This document shows, piece by piece, positions 34,901-48,168 of a DNA stretch of 64,000 bases (the first letter of the stretch is position 1; every line of letters starts with the position of its first letter). The notes under the pieces were generated by a model. It did not search any database, was not told the DNA's origin, and saw only the letters and a program-made list of their open reading frames with translations. The position numbers and the translations under genes are program-made. The DNA comes from Anisakis pegreffii (Eukaryota; Nematoda; Chromadorea; Rhabditida; Anisakidae). The DNA is taken from contig JAPYMA010001481.1 of NCBI GenBank assembly GCA_035041965.1, forward strand, positions 124,001-188,000, written 5' to 3'.

Positions 34901-36407
34901 CAACAAACTTTGAAATTAATGGATTTTGTTCATAGGTTTCGTGTCCTTCAACAGATGCGTTTTTCGTTGCTTCAATTCGAGACTGTCCCTTTCTATCTCG
35001 TATAACTTGTACCGGAGTTCTGCATTATTTCTGCATCTCTTCACAATCATCTCGCCATGTTGCAAACGTTAACAAATCTCACACACCGAAATACCACATG
35101 AATGATCAATGAGTTGCCAAACGCTTCAACAAATTCTTCACTCTAAACCCACTTTTGGTCTTTTTGCTAGCCGCAGATTCCAATTAAAAGTTTGAATCCA
35201 ATAAATGCTTCCTGATTCATTGAACAGTTCTCTTCGTCAACTTCAACTTCTCTGAGATTTCGCCATTCTCTACTCCAGTGCATATGGCATAGAGTATCAG
35301 ATTTATTCTTCACTCCTCAAGAAAATCGAAATCGTTGATTCTGGGCAAGGAAATGACCTGATAGTTCACTGGCAGCAGAAAAAGTGCGACATGTTAAGAC
35401 GAGTAAAAAAATCATCAATTTTCCGAAATCTTATCCCCAAAATCGACAACAATTTCGCTGTCGCTTCCCGGATACAATACGAAAAAAACGTTATTTAATA
35501 ACTTTATTGAAGCAATAAAAATCTGCAATAAAATAGTAAGTACACAAAGACATAGCATGACAAAAATAAATTCAGAGGATAAAGTACGACGGTAAATCAA
35601 CGAATGAAGTAATACGTTTGGATTACCCATCAACACAACTAGATCAGTGAACGGTTGCAGTGATTCTCAAGGAAAACGAATTTCAGAACAAAATGATAAG
35701 CCAATTTTCAAGGTAACATTCCCATTAGGTACTATTGAATCCCTAATTCATTGGAAAATTAATATATCCCAAACCAAAAGTCCACTCACCTCAAGTATTA
35801 CTCCATAGGAGGGATCGCCATGCAGACTAGATTATATTAGAGTTAGCCTGCGCTTATAAAAACCTATTGGCAATCCCTCTTTCGAACTGTATACAGACAA
35901 GAAAACAACATTTATATACGCTCGAGCAATCGTGATACTAAACAATCGAGAACAGTAAATAAATAAATGATCAGATAAATGACTAAATAAGCACACGATA
36001 AACACACAACACCCAACGGAACAAACTGATATAGACATTATTCAACTCATTCAAATCGTTTGAAATTATCTCATAAAATTGTACTCTCCCTCAATGAATA
36101 ATTTGGCATAACATAACCAATGATAGTTTGATAATTGCACAATTATTGAACAATAATGAATTTCTAAAAATATGAATTGAAGACATTCAGATAAAATATG
36201 GATTAAAGAATCACAACAGAATTAACCGAAAACACATTCGAGCAAATGATCAAACAATGGTAGTATATCATGTCAAATTCTCAAGTTGAATGAGTTGGCA
36301 AATTAGGTCAACAGTTGATCCTGACCGTACGTAAACAATGGATTCATTCCCCGAAATGCAAAAGATCAGTGGAGAATTTGGCATAAGAAGCTTCAAAATT
36401 TCGCTAA

Positions 36408-36413
36408 TTTATT
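36408..36413 (-). terminator. AATAAA overlapping the bZIP stop codon
   Basis: On the minus strand the stop TAA shares a base with an AATAAA hexamer. If used, the 3' UTR would be only about 15-20 bases; otherwise it is a chance AT-rich match. Confidence 0.3.
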
Positions 36414-38974
36414 TATCTTGTGACAGCCTTCATCATGATTTCTTTCAAGTTGTTGACCTGCCTTTCCAAATCACTCACACTTGCATGCAGTTCTGTATTG
36501 CGTTTCTTCAACTGCATCTCTTCCTCTTTCAACGCTTCGAATTTCATTTGGCGTTTACGACGTGATTTTTGCGACGCAATATTATTCTTATCACGACGGC
36601 GTCTGTATTCATTTGCTGTCTCTAACGGCTGCACACTCGTCGAAGAAGATGACGACAATGGTGATTGGTTATCACGATTATAAGTTGAGATCGATTTTGT
36701 TGCGGTAACGCCAGGAGACGACGATGGCTCAATTTCACAAATTGTTGCAGAGTTCGGAGTACTGCCATCCGATGGAGTTAATGATCCTAGAAAACAGTTA
36801 GCTCATCACCACTGAATCATCACTTTATCCAACCTTTCACAACATATTAGCTCTTCTCATATTCCTTTATGACACCTCCAATCCAAAACGCAATCCATCA
36901 ATATACACTCCACTGATCAATAATACATCAAGGACAAAAATGAATTTGCCAAGTGTGAACAAGTGCCAGATCAATATCGCATGTGCAGTGCAATGCAATC
37001 TACTTTATAGCTAATTTGCATCACTGTACGAACACATCGCACAATGCGCCAATCAAAAATCAACGCGATTCTGCAAAAGTAACAAATCATGATCGCGCAA
37101 ACAAACCTTCTCTGTGTTGCACATATCGTTCGAGATTTGTGAATGTTTCCAGATAAGTTGGTGATACGTTGTTGTTTGAATGGCTGTTTGAGTTATTGCA
37201 TGATGGTCCCATTGATGGCGATTCGGCAGTGCAAGTGCTCGCAACGGGTAACGGCGCAAAGAATTCGTTCAGTATTGCTGGGTCCTTCAATATAATCGCT
37301 ACTTAACAAACGATCAAAAATCTATTAACATTTACTCATTTCAGTCATAAATAAATGATTGAGAAGTATGAATGATAAAGAATGAGTGCATGACTGAGTG
37401 GATGGACAATAGGCAATCGAATGCGTACTCACTGGACACACGCATGTCTAGGGTTGGCCTCACCTCAGACTACCAATAAAAGTCGAACTTACCTTATCCA
37501 CTTCAGGCTGTAAAGAGCATCACCTCAAAACCAAAACAACAATAAGCTAGTGCTCCTTTAGAATCTTCCCAACGACTTTCGGATAGCATTGCTCTACGAG
37601 TCACTCAACAATTCAACTCAGTTTCACATCTATATAGCCAATCAACTATTTCTCAATATTGCACAACATTGCGCTAAGACACGCCCGCTCACCCGTCTGC
37701 CTCAGTGACGTCATTCGAAAGGAATACGGTAGAAAATTGTGAATCAATGTGATGCATGATTCACTGCAAAGACGAATGTATTGCGATGCGTTGTGCAAAC
37801 ATTTTGCAAACAGGTGAAATTTCCACATATAAAAATGATCACGAAGAGAAAAACAATCATTTTTATGTTCGGTCAGTTTGATTATTAATTCTGGAAGATG
37901 AGCGTTGAATGCAAGAGAAAATGATACCGCAACGGGCCATTCCACTCACTCATGCACTTCACTCCACGATTCATTCCCTTCCTCCCATCTTTTGACACGG
38001 AATTTTTGATTCCGGTTGATGTCTAACTCAAAATTCAGTTAGTCATAGAAGCTAAAATCGTAAATTTTGCTCGGCACAGCTCAACATTTTCAGATCTAAT
38101 GAAATTATTGAAACTTCTTCAAATGCAAATGATTATTGTATAAAAATCGCACCAAATCCATCGAGTGAATATTTGCTGATGACGTTGTTGGCATATTTGT
38201 GATATCGTCATAAGCATGGTCATGATCAACATTCAGCATATCATCCAAATGATCTTCACGCATAATAGCATCAAATTTGGACTGTACTGGAACTAAGGCA
38301 AGTGATTTCGAGCTTGCATCATTATCGCACATCAACACATTTGGTTCGGGTCCATTCAGATACTGATCCAATTCAGCCAGATCTAAATTGATTGGTGACG
38401 CTCCCAGTAAAATTGGGTCAAACTCGAGTGTTCCTGATAGCTGCTCTGCATTACTGCCATCTTCGTCGATGAGTGATAGTGCATTGGTGATGTTCGATGC
38501 TGCAGTTATAGCATTATCTGTAGCTGACGACGTCTGGTCTTGATCTTGAGGTGTTGTTATTGAGTGATAAGGTTCTAAGAAAGTGTCACCAAAATCAGTA
38601 ATTTTCATTTGCGTTTCAAACTCGGAACCATGAAGATTCGTGAGCAATTCGTGTGCTCCAAAGGGCTGGTGCTTATCACTGAGATTTGTTTGTTGTCGTT
38701 GTTGTGTGTTGTGTGTTTTGGGTGTGGTATCAGGAGTGTGTGAAAACATAGTGGAATTATTATTCTGTAATAATACATCTGAAGACGACTCTGAAGGTAC
38801 GCATCCTGCTGATACACTACCAGGTGCATACCCCAGTTCATCATCTTCCTCATTGAAAAGTGGCCTTAAATCACTGTCATATCTTGGGGCCACGTATGAT
38901 TCACATAGCGGATTATACTCATCCAACAGTGGACCGAATTCGTCCACATCGTAACGAGGCGGTTCGAGGCTCAT
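36413..38974 (-). CDS. bZIP transcription factor
   Basis: The last exon 36786-36413 ends with a clear bZIP. The basic region is YRRRRDKNNIASQKSRRKRQ, followed by heptad leucine/hydrophobic positions (FEALKEEEMQLKKRNTEL, then ASVSDLERQVNNL). The protein stops 12 residues later. Exon 37298-37107 encodes LKDPAILNEFF and a Ser/Asn-rich linker and joins the last exon in phase 1. A large acidic, Ser/Thr/Asp-rich exon begins at ATG 38974 and stays open to a stop at 38105, typical of an activation domain. Its donor into 37298 was not resolved, because the obvious GTs are in the wrong phase. The frame is also open upstream from an acceptor at 39022, so translation may start in an earlier exon or this may be a trans-splice site. 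Family within bZIPs not identified. Confidence 0.8.
37493..37713 (-). promoter_or_regulatory. Candidate internal promoter and leader exon within the bZIP gene
   Basis: Read on the minus strand there is a perfect CRE palindrome TGACGTCA (37706-37713), a GC-rich gggcgtg (about 37680-37686), an inverted CCAAT box (37637-37643) and a TATA-like ctatatag (37630-37637). A leader follows, ending in a strong ATAAG/gtaagt donor at 37493. This donor could splice to the exon at 37298. The leader contains a 27-codon upstream ORF starting at 37589. CCAAT and TATA touch each other, which is unusual, so this remains a hypothesis. Confidence 0.4.
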
Positions 38975-39466
38975 TTCGGCAGAGTGCGATTTGCAACGAG
39001 AACGGGAAGTCTCGTAAGGATCTGAAATTTTTGTGCTTGATCATCTGCGGACGTTAATATCCGAGTTGATTTTGGAGTGTAAGGCTGAGATATTACTGTG
39101 AGTGATTCAAATGAGATATATTGTGCGGAATGCTTGCTTAGTAATTCGTCATTTACAATCTAGTGATTAATAAAATGCTTCTCTTTTCATGCGTTCACAA
39201 CTATCACTTACAGCAACTTGCATTCGTAACTTTGAAATGTTTCTTCGAAACTTATTCTCGAAACCATTATCTAATCTACGAACTGATCCCACGAATTTTT
39301 GTTCATCTTTTTCACATTTACCTTAATACCTATCGTTCTTTCCAGCCAAAACCATTTTCAAGTGATGAATTGACGTTCTCTCAACCTATCAGCTTCACAT
39401 CAAACGAGATTATTTCTTAGCATTACATACGAATGCATTTTGAAAATGGATCAAATCTGTGACTAA

Positions 39467-40448
39467 TTAACGATTCGGTGCGTACCGCTTTGTGACTCTA
39501 CTACTGGATCGACTTCTGCCACAGGCTTGACCAGTGGCTCTGGGTGCGATGACTGAACGAGAGAAACAGTTTTGTCGCGAGTGTCCGGTGCAGTATGGGT
39601 TGTCTTCGAACGGCCGATTAGCACACTTTTCACCCTGTACGGCAATGAATGCGTTCGGCACGGTGCGGCTTGTGTAGAGCGGTGAGATGAAGCGACGTGA
39701 GACGAGCTAAACTCATTCATTTCGCATTGATTTACAATAATCCTCGAGATCTGGTACTTATTCAGGAACATAACTTTAGAAGAATGTATCAACTGCTCTA
39801 TTTCCGCGTCAGTACCAATAAGTGCGGCAAACTTCAATCTGATGTCGTTTTTGGTGTTTGAATTTTTCTGAGATGAATATTGTTTCTTTGCAAAGAAAGA
39901 AAACGTCAAAAATTTCATCTACATATTGCAGCATTGTGCAGGTTTTGATGGTATCGCTTCGAAATTTTGTTCAGCTGATGCATTCAACACTCTTTCCGAG
40001 TGAGCAACAATTTGTGATTGCTGCGACAACAATGTGAAATCACCATCCTTGAAAATGCACTTTCTTTCAGATTCGTTGTCGAAATTATTTTCTCGATCAA
40101 AATATTCATATGCCTTCAGCAAAACACTTTCATGAATTAAAAATTTGATGTGAGCAGAGTGATTTCAAGTGATACACTTGCCTTTGTGTAGTGGCGATCT
40201 GTTTCTTGATCAAAACACGATTCGAACGGTTCGTGTATTCTGTAACGGCTGCTTGGTCCGAAACGTAACTTTCGGATGTGCAATCCCGGTACAAAACACT
40301 TTTCGACCGGGGCGATCGTACGTCGACAAGATTTGAACAGTTCCTGCCGGAGTCGACAAGCTGTTCGATACTTTTGATCTTGTTGACACGATCCAAATTG
40401 CGGTCCGCACGAGGCGGCGAATTGAGGAGTGTACATTTGCTGCGACAT
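39467..40448 (-). CDS. Unrecognised Cys-rich protein, possible zf-C3Hc3H-like (KANSL2/INO80D-type) finger
   Basis: The likely start is ATG 40448 in AAAATG context, opening MSQQMYTPQF and a Cys/Arg-rich stretch. The exon can end at 40182 with a GC donor (AAAG/gcaagt) or at 40178 with GT. A second open segment (about 40119-39919) contains AYEYFDRENNFDNESERKC. A third, 39706-39467, follows a tttag acceptor and carries NAFIAVQGEKCANRPFEDN then PYCTGHSRQNC, ending at TAA 39467. The GxKC...YCxxH spacing resembles the second half of a zf-C3Hc3H finger, but the expected first Cys is Asn here. Exon joins between the segments are not resolved. Function unknown; the domain suggestion is weak. Confidence 0.4.
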
Positions 40449-43400
40449 TTTGCTCGGTTTTTCCGTTTTGAATTTTCAGATGTACCGAAGCTCTTAGTTA
40501 TTGCGACCTTTTTGACGCAAAGAGCTATGCGTCAAAATGCGGTGTCTGATGGAGATCCCTGAAAATATGTTCATTATCATGAATATTTACATCAGTGGAT
40601 TCGTTTTAGTGCGGAACCACAATTCGTTTCAGTTTGAACATCTGAATGATTTGAGTTTAATTCAGCTTGAAAATTTCCTTCTGATGAGAAAAAGTTTAGA
40701 ATACTATTTTAGTTAGGATAAGATTTGATTGGTATCCATTCGAAAACTCAAATAACGTACCTTTGAGGGGTTACCTTAGTGTTGTTACACCTGTATCCCC
40801 TTTTTGATGAAACCTTTTGGAAGACTCGAGCAACACTGAAAACGATAACCACAGAAGCTTGTGTAGCTCTTTTGAACCACTGAAAATAGGAAAGTGAAAG
40901 AAGAATTTTGTATGATATCAGAAGGCATCGCGAACAAGTTGCGCGCTCGAATTGATACGAAAACCTGACAAGACAATCTTCGAGGATAATCAAACGATAT
41001 TTCTAAGGAACTCAACACTAAATTTGATTTATTCCATCCATAAGCGTGAAGACCCTAAATATTCTTAGCACTAAAATTAGAACATCCAAAAAAAATTTCC
41101 AGATAACAACTTAATTGAACGATTGAAGTTGGTAGCTGAACTCGCAAACAACTATTGAACACTTCTGCCGGACAAAATCAACTACTGCTCAAACCATAAA
41201 GCATGCAACTCCACACAAAACAATGCATCTCCTAGCAGCACAATCAAACCATCTTCAACCAAAGTACTCAATAAAATTAAAAACTTATGGGTGCTGTGAA
41301 GTAATACTGCAAAATAGAATCGTCAGAAACGTCTTTAACGAGGGATTACGAGAGGCTCTGCCAGAACCCACGCAACTAATAATTTCAACAAAAAAATGCG
41401 CCATGGAAACCGACATGGCCTTTGAGCGATTGTCGCAGACTAATCTAGATCAAATTCATCGATCTCTCTGAACCATACTGTGTTTTTCATCCATAGCACT
41501 CAAATGCACCAAGCTAATGCTCAAGTATAGATAAGGAAATTGAATCATGGTAAACACTAACAAACGCATGATTTCTGCGATTATCTCGAAATGTTCACCA
41601 AATAGGACAAGACAAACTTTTTTCGATACCCTCAGCATGTTGAGAATTTGAATCAGCGGTCACAACTCAAAACCGGAATGGCGAATCGAAAGTGTTCGTC
41701 ATTCCCTTTTTGTGATCAACAACACCAAAAAAGTTGCGTTCGCTAAATGTGAACCATTCAAAATGAAATCAGTGTCGCGACCACACTCATACAACTGAAA
41801 AAATGACTGATTTCCAGCATTCTATGAATTGTGATCAGCAGTTATAATCAGTCAGCGCTAAATAATGATGACGTTCCCAAAAACTTCAGTTCGAAAAAAT
41901 GAGTGATTTCATTCATGCTATGATCAACCTTCCGGTAGAGAGATATTAGACATTAGAGTTTGATCAAATATCGAACAATTATAAACTAAATGAGATGGGT
42001 CTGAAGCAGATGCAATGATTGCTAGACGGATTTTCTTTGGAATCAGGAGAAAAACGGTCATGACGATATCAAATGACTGAACACTGCAATGAGTCTTTCT
42101 GCATCAATTCAACCCATATTTCATTCCATTCAAGAATAACGATCAACAACCCCATTTCGTCACTAACAGATGTCGATTTTCTCCCACTTCTTTTCATCCG
42201 CTAGATTTCAACAATTTATGTGGACCAACTTCACTCAATCGCAATTATGCTCTTAATGAGTTCGTTAAACGGGGAACTTTCTTCACTAATATCTGCACGT
42301 AATTTTTATAGCGTTTCTCCTATCATTTCTATCGAAAACCTCACATGCTTTAGATTCAGATTGAAATCAATCAATTTTACATTCAATCCAGTCTGGCTGA
42401 TCAACACTACTACGTTCACTCAAACGCACTGAATGCTTTCAAGAGAAAGCAAAAAATTATCTATATTCTATTACTGATGCAATCAGCAAAATTATTACTC
42501 CTACCAAGTCAACTAACCAGGAGAATACTTAAACTTTTACCTCGAGTATGTTTAAACCCGCCTCATCTACTCGTTAGCTTTTGACACCCTGAGCATTTGG
42601 ACGGAATTTATAAAACTGGACAACACGACTAGAAAGCGATAAAATTTGGAAGTGATTCCTACAATTGCAGCAGCACTAGCACCAGCCACAACGCAATGTT
42701 CGACGATGTGCAATCGTGCTGTAATATACGCGAACGCGTCACACCCAGTCCTATCGCTCCTCCCTCATCCCCTGTATATCAAAACACAAACACACACAAA
42801 ATCCACACGCAGCACATTTATTATCGGACTCTACTCAATGAACATGTTTTATTCGGCATATCGCAATATTGCACAATCATACACAACGTTGACAATCGGG
42901 TAAAGTACAAAGATGACGTGTGCTTGAACATGAATGATCGTACGAAGCTGCTGCGATGACAAATCGTCTTCGTTATTTGACAAGCTGTGCTCGTTAACGA
43001 AGTATGAATGAGTGGAATACTCTGATTAGACATGCTTTTTGTGCTGAACACAAACACTATATCAACGCAACAGATTTATCACTGATACATCGAGTACTAA
43101 ACGTCAATTGAACAAATTTCAAATCATTTCAAGTGTACGAAATTTGCAAAGCAATATTTTTGAGTTTTTGAATGGAGAAAACCTTTCAATGCCAATGTGC
43201 ACTTTGTGTTATGACCGAAACAGCAAGAATGTGTGCGATGAGTCATTGCATTTAGCTCATTGACTAATGCGATTAGCGTATGATTTAAACTTCGATGAAC
43301 AACGTAAAACGTTATAGAGCTGAGCACAAAAACCGTCGTAGTATAGCTAACATGTGCTCTGTAGTATTGCAAGTGAAACGATGGTTCGAAACAAAAAGCG

Positions 43401-46199
43401 AGTGGAATGGAAACGGGAAGAATGACCGAAATGATGAGCTGCTTGAACTGAAATATTCTACCGAATCCGAGGTAGTCACCAGTTTCGAAACTAAGTGTCG
43501 TTTCACATCTGTTCCCCTCCTTTCACTCAAATTACTTGCTAGGTATTATATGATGTGGTTATTGCCTAAGAACATTCAAAAAAGAGTGTTTAATCAAAAA
43601 ATGAAGAATTCAAAACGATTCATCGATTTAATGTGAGATGATGAAATGATGACAGTATATATAAAGGGTACGATATATATTGCCAAGTTGAGGGGAATCT
43701 CTCTGAATTGTTCTTTTTTTCTCATATTTACCTCTATAAAAAGTGCCAATCAATTGCATGAGTCATCACACTGAAGCCATCATCAAAAAATTCCAATGAA
43801 ACGGCTTGTTTTTGAGAGATGAATGTGCAAAAAGCAGTCGGCATTGTGTGAGTCACGGCCACCATTCAATCGAATGTCCTTCCAACGAAAACCTTCCCTC
43901 GCTGGATTCGCAAAACTTTTCGAGAATCGCAATTCATTTCAGCAAACGAATGAACGTGTTTCTGTGGTTCTATATAAGAGTTTGTGAACAAAATGAATCA
44001 CATAACAAATTTGTGATGAAATACCGTATAATTCCATGCTCCAAATACGACCCAACAATCGACACAAACATTTCCGTCAGTCATAAAGATAGCATACGTC
44101 AAGAACGATCACCATAATGATAACAGTCAGTCGATGACGGAGATTAATTATTGCATCAGTATGATGATCAGTACTTAAAACCTAATTCACCACAAGCATT
44201 GATAAGAGTTTTAGGCAGTCGAATGTCTGATGTTGTTTTTTTAAGTCAGAGTCTACTGCACATCCGCTTTGCCGATCTAATCTAGACTATAAATTTCAAA
44301 AACCATTTGAATCAATTATTAGAAAGTCATTGGTTTTTGTTTTTCTACAGAAACATTCATTGACGTAGGAAATTACTGCTGCGATAAGAAACTCCTCTTA
44401 CAACACGAATATTTAATATTCGATTTAAACATAATGATAAGTTTTTTCTCGGTTCAACGGTCCTGATGAGATCTTTATAACACTTAAGCGCATTGATGAA
44501 TGCTTTGTTAATATTCAAATAAAACCGTGAATGATATGTCGAATGTTCACTCAGAGGAGTTATAAAAATAAATTCACGCGCTAATTTAACTGAACGTTTA
44601 CCAATGTGAACTGTTATGCTGAAATGAATCATCCACGGAAACATGAATTGAAAATAATGAAAACAACAAAAACTTGTCATAATCTGTTTGCAGTTGTGCA
44701 TAAGTAGCCGCTCATACTAACCATAAGTAACTGATGAATATCGCTTGATTGATTATCTAAACCTTTGACTGATAATAATACTGTTGCTGAAGAAAGTACT
44801 GCTTGAGAAGGTACGAATGCTGCTGAAAAAGAAAAGCAGACTTATCGCTGACGTAAACGATTGATAACTACTGACGTAAACAACTATGATAATCCTCCTT
44901 AGAATCAATTCTACGGTACAGTACTTGACATTAACGACCAATCGAAAATGTTCTCCTAAGATTTGAGGTTTCATAAAACGACTTCGTCATCACTTCAGCA
45001 TTTACGAAATTCCGTGTCCGATTGTTTCGCCTAACGTCATTTTGCTTTATGGACACTTCGCCTTAACTGCAAATAATATGTATTTAATATTTATACCCGT
45101 AGATGGTCTCTGTGCAAGTTTCAAATATCGTTAGTCGAACTGACCACATTCATGATCAAGATAAATTCAAAAATGCTTTACTTCTTCATTCAAAACGGTT
45201 ACCAAGAGTGACGGTTACTATGACATTCACTTCATACTAAAAAGGATAATAAGAGCTGGAAAAATTGTTCATAAATTTCATATTCAGTGCATATGCATGC
45301 ACTCTTATCGTTGTTATTCTAGAGAAGTTCGATTGCTCAGCACTAAAGTATTCAGTGTTGCTTGAGAATTCGTCATTCTCAGAGTTTGACAAATATTTTC
45401 GCCATCGTAAAAAGAACAATCAATTTTTACTTCTTATGTAAAGTCTATATGCGTTTTCCTTTTCGAAGATCACTTCGTAAAATGAAATTTTTTGTTGAAA
45501 AATAAAATAAATAAATTTTGTTTCAACCGTAAATTTTTTCAACTGTCATTTTTTCCAGCCGAGAATAGAAGATAATAAAAGTTGAAAAAAATTTCCAACC
45601 GAACGAAACGATGGAGACGATCACAAACCCGAAGTTTCCTTCTAAAATTTCGAAGAATTGTGACATTTTTGAGAAGTAACTCGTAATAAATCAAGCAAAA
45701 TCCAATGAATATTTTCATTTCAATTCTTTCGTTCTCTCTTGCAAAAGTATCATCATAAACGTTTTCTTAACTTGTAATAAATCATCAAAAACGTTTTTAA
45801 CGGAAATTTTGATGACTTGTAATAAATTTGAACGTTTTCAACTAAAATTCTACAAATTCTTTCATTCGCGTCGTAAGTTGAGTCGAAAATTCTGGAGTTT
45901 TTTCAAACTCAAAAAATTGCGTTTGCTCAGTTTATTCAGATAGCAAATTTTCGAACAATTCATTTGAAGAAACGTTTAATATGATGGAATGTCACTCAAA
46001 GTTATCAGTAATCAGAAATGAAAAAACGAAACAAATGATATATCAACGGGTAAATCGTAAAATAAAATCATGAGAAACTATTAAAATTACTTTGAATAGA
46101 TTTCAGTAGACCGCTGGAATGATAAGAGAAAATCACATAATCATAAAAACCTAATGCACCAATTAATCATTTAATGAAAATTCATATGAACATACGATA
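40449..46199. other. 5.7-kb interval without a recognisable gene
   Basis: Scattered ORFs up to 114 codons on both strands lack domains and show AT-driven composition. It should contain the 3' region of the dephospho-CoA kinase-like gene and the 5' region of the Cys-rich gene. Around 45480-45900 the sequence is rich in aaaattt-type words. Nothing else is supported. Confidence 0.45.
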
Positions 46200-48168
46200 T
46201 TAAATCATACGAGCGATCAAATACGCTATTCCAACGATAATCATTATGATCAATACAATGATGAACCTTATGATAGCTGGCAAATAGCTTGCATCGAATT
46301 CTTGAATCAACTTTTCCACTTGATATCTTGTATGGTCCACATCTTTACTATTATCGAGAATGTGAGTTGCTTTGTGACATTTTTCAGTCAGTTTCATTTG
46401 AGCATTTATACGTTGTTGCGCAGCTTCATCTGAGCAACCGTCTCGCTCCTTTAAACGTTTCAACTGTTGCTGTTCGTCGCTGAAATTTTGCACCTTTTCA
46501 TTGCTTCAATGAACAAGACATAATCAGCGCTGTTGTCTGTACTTATCATCGGTGGCTACACAAATTAAGAGTTGTCGATTGATCGTCATAATAAAAAAGG
46601 AGAAGCGCTGAAGTTTTGATGAATTACTCGAAAATCTAGAGAAGTCAGTCACTTTTGTCAGTGGGAGATTCCGTAAATCGTAAGCATGAGAAGAGATCAG
46701 CGAAGAAATTACAGTTCAAGTTTGAAGTCTAATTATCGTTGTTAATATTACACTACTACCATAGCGCTATTAACACTGAATGTTATCAGTGATAAGCCAT
46801 GTTACGATCATATCAAAACATGCATCTGTTCAACTGAGAGGTTGATCGAAATTGTATGCGAATCAAAACACTACGAAATTCCAGTAAATTATATCGAGTT
46901 AGATTTAGTGAATGTTTTCAGCGAACAAATAAATGAACGAATAAACGAAAGAATAATAGAGTATCTAACTCACCAATACACAACAATAATCTTCTGAACA
47001 ATCTTATCGTATCCCACTTCGAACAGCAATGGAGTATCAAGGATCACGTAACGTTCACCATTCAGAAAACATCTAAGAATATTCACGAAAATACGTTTAC
47101 GAATTTCGGGATGTGTTATTCCATTCACTTTGTGTCGTATCTTTAATTACATTTCATATAAATTGTTTTTACTCAAAAGACCTTAGATTGAGGGGATTTT
47201 GCTCTTGTCGTTTTGCTCTTTTCCTAGTTGAACTTGAAATACCAAAGGTATTAATCAAATATCTTATGCCTCAAAATAAAAGCTTTTCCCTTAATTCGAT
47301 TCAGTCTTGTCCCCAAAAATTCCTTATAAGTGGAAGCATGGAGTTTATTTGTAAGACAACAATGCACAGATATTTCATGGAACACAATCAGGAAATGTAT
47401 TCCTTACATACACGGAGCTGAAATCGGCAGTGCTGAGATGGTGGTTACTATTCAAAAGTTACTTATACTTCAAACTATTTTTGGAAACTAATGAACTTTA
47501 AACTTTAAACTAAACTTTTATACTTTATACTATACTATATTATTATTTTTATACTTTTATACTAAAGTTCAAACCAATGAACTTTTATACTTCAAACTGT
47601 TTTTGAGGATAATTATTCATCCATTATCTTTGTCTGACGATACAGTGCAGAGATTATCGAATGAAATCTGTTATGATGAAAACCTGTTGATTTGAAAAGA
47701 CCAATTGTCCAAGTTTCTCTCGAATGAGTACACCGCCATTTTCATCATCGAATATCTCACTACCAAACTCTTCTCTTAATTTATGATAGGCTGGTTGCCC
47801 TGGCTCAACTACTGAAAGAAGTTTGCTTTTACATAAAATTTATGGAGAGTTCTGAATAGATGTGACCAAAGCAACGGATAATCGATCGTTTCGAGTGTGA
47901 AGCTGCCAGAAAATTCACCAAAAATGTTCAAATACTCCTCAGTTACAGAAGATTAAGTAGTAACATTGTTACTGCTTCAGTGAATATTTCTATGAATAAT
48001 GCTAATTTGAAGAGAACGCAATTTGAAGATAGCGATCGAATGAAAGGAAGAAACACCTTCACGTGCGATCAGATCGGCATCAATCACCGGAATACCGTGA
48101 TTTTTAAATATGTTTGAAACCGTACTCTTCCCTGTCGAGATACCACCTGTTAATCCAACCAGAAACAT
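46200..48168 (-). CDS. Dephospho-CoA kinase domain-containing protein (DCAKD-like)
   Basis: Exons 48168-48057, 47811-47684, 47140-46974 and 46479-46200 join in phase into 228 residues, close to the roughly 231 of human DCAKD. The N-terminus [16 protein letters not shown] is a P-loop, and DADLIARE is the CoaE substrate-side motif. [23 protein letters not shown] and the lid-like [19 protein letters not shown] are typical of the family. [18 protein letters not shown] is the usual C-terminal block. Beyond it, residues about 203-226 form a strongly hydrophobic helix, so the protein is probably membrane-anchored. CoaE enzymes phosphorylate dephospho-CoA in CoA synthesis; activity of DCAKD-type members is less certain. 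Confidence 0.93.

Larger units (their letters stand above)
29398..36412. other. 7-kb gene-poor interval between heat-shock-like and bZIP genes
   Basis: No multi-exon gene could be built on either strand. ORFs are under 120 codons without domains. It contains a copy of the 110-bp repeat (31563-31671), a 40-bp perfect hairpin (31899-31938) and a possible retroelement scrap near 33150-33285. The start would hold the heat-shock gene promoter, but no clear array of GAA/TTC heat-shock elements was seen. Confidence 0.45.

Noticed and set aside
43295..43636. 113-codon plus-strand ORF in the 40-46 kb gap
   Set aside because: Basic and AT-driven composition, no domain, no acceptor/ATG context.
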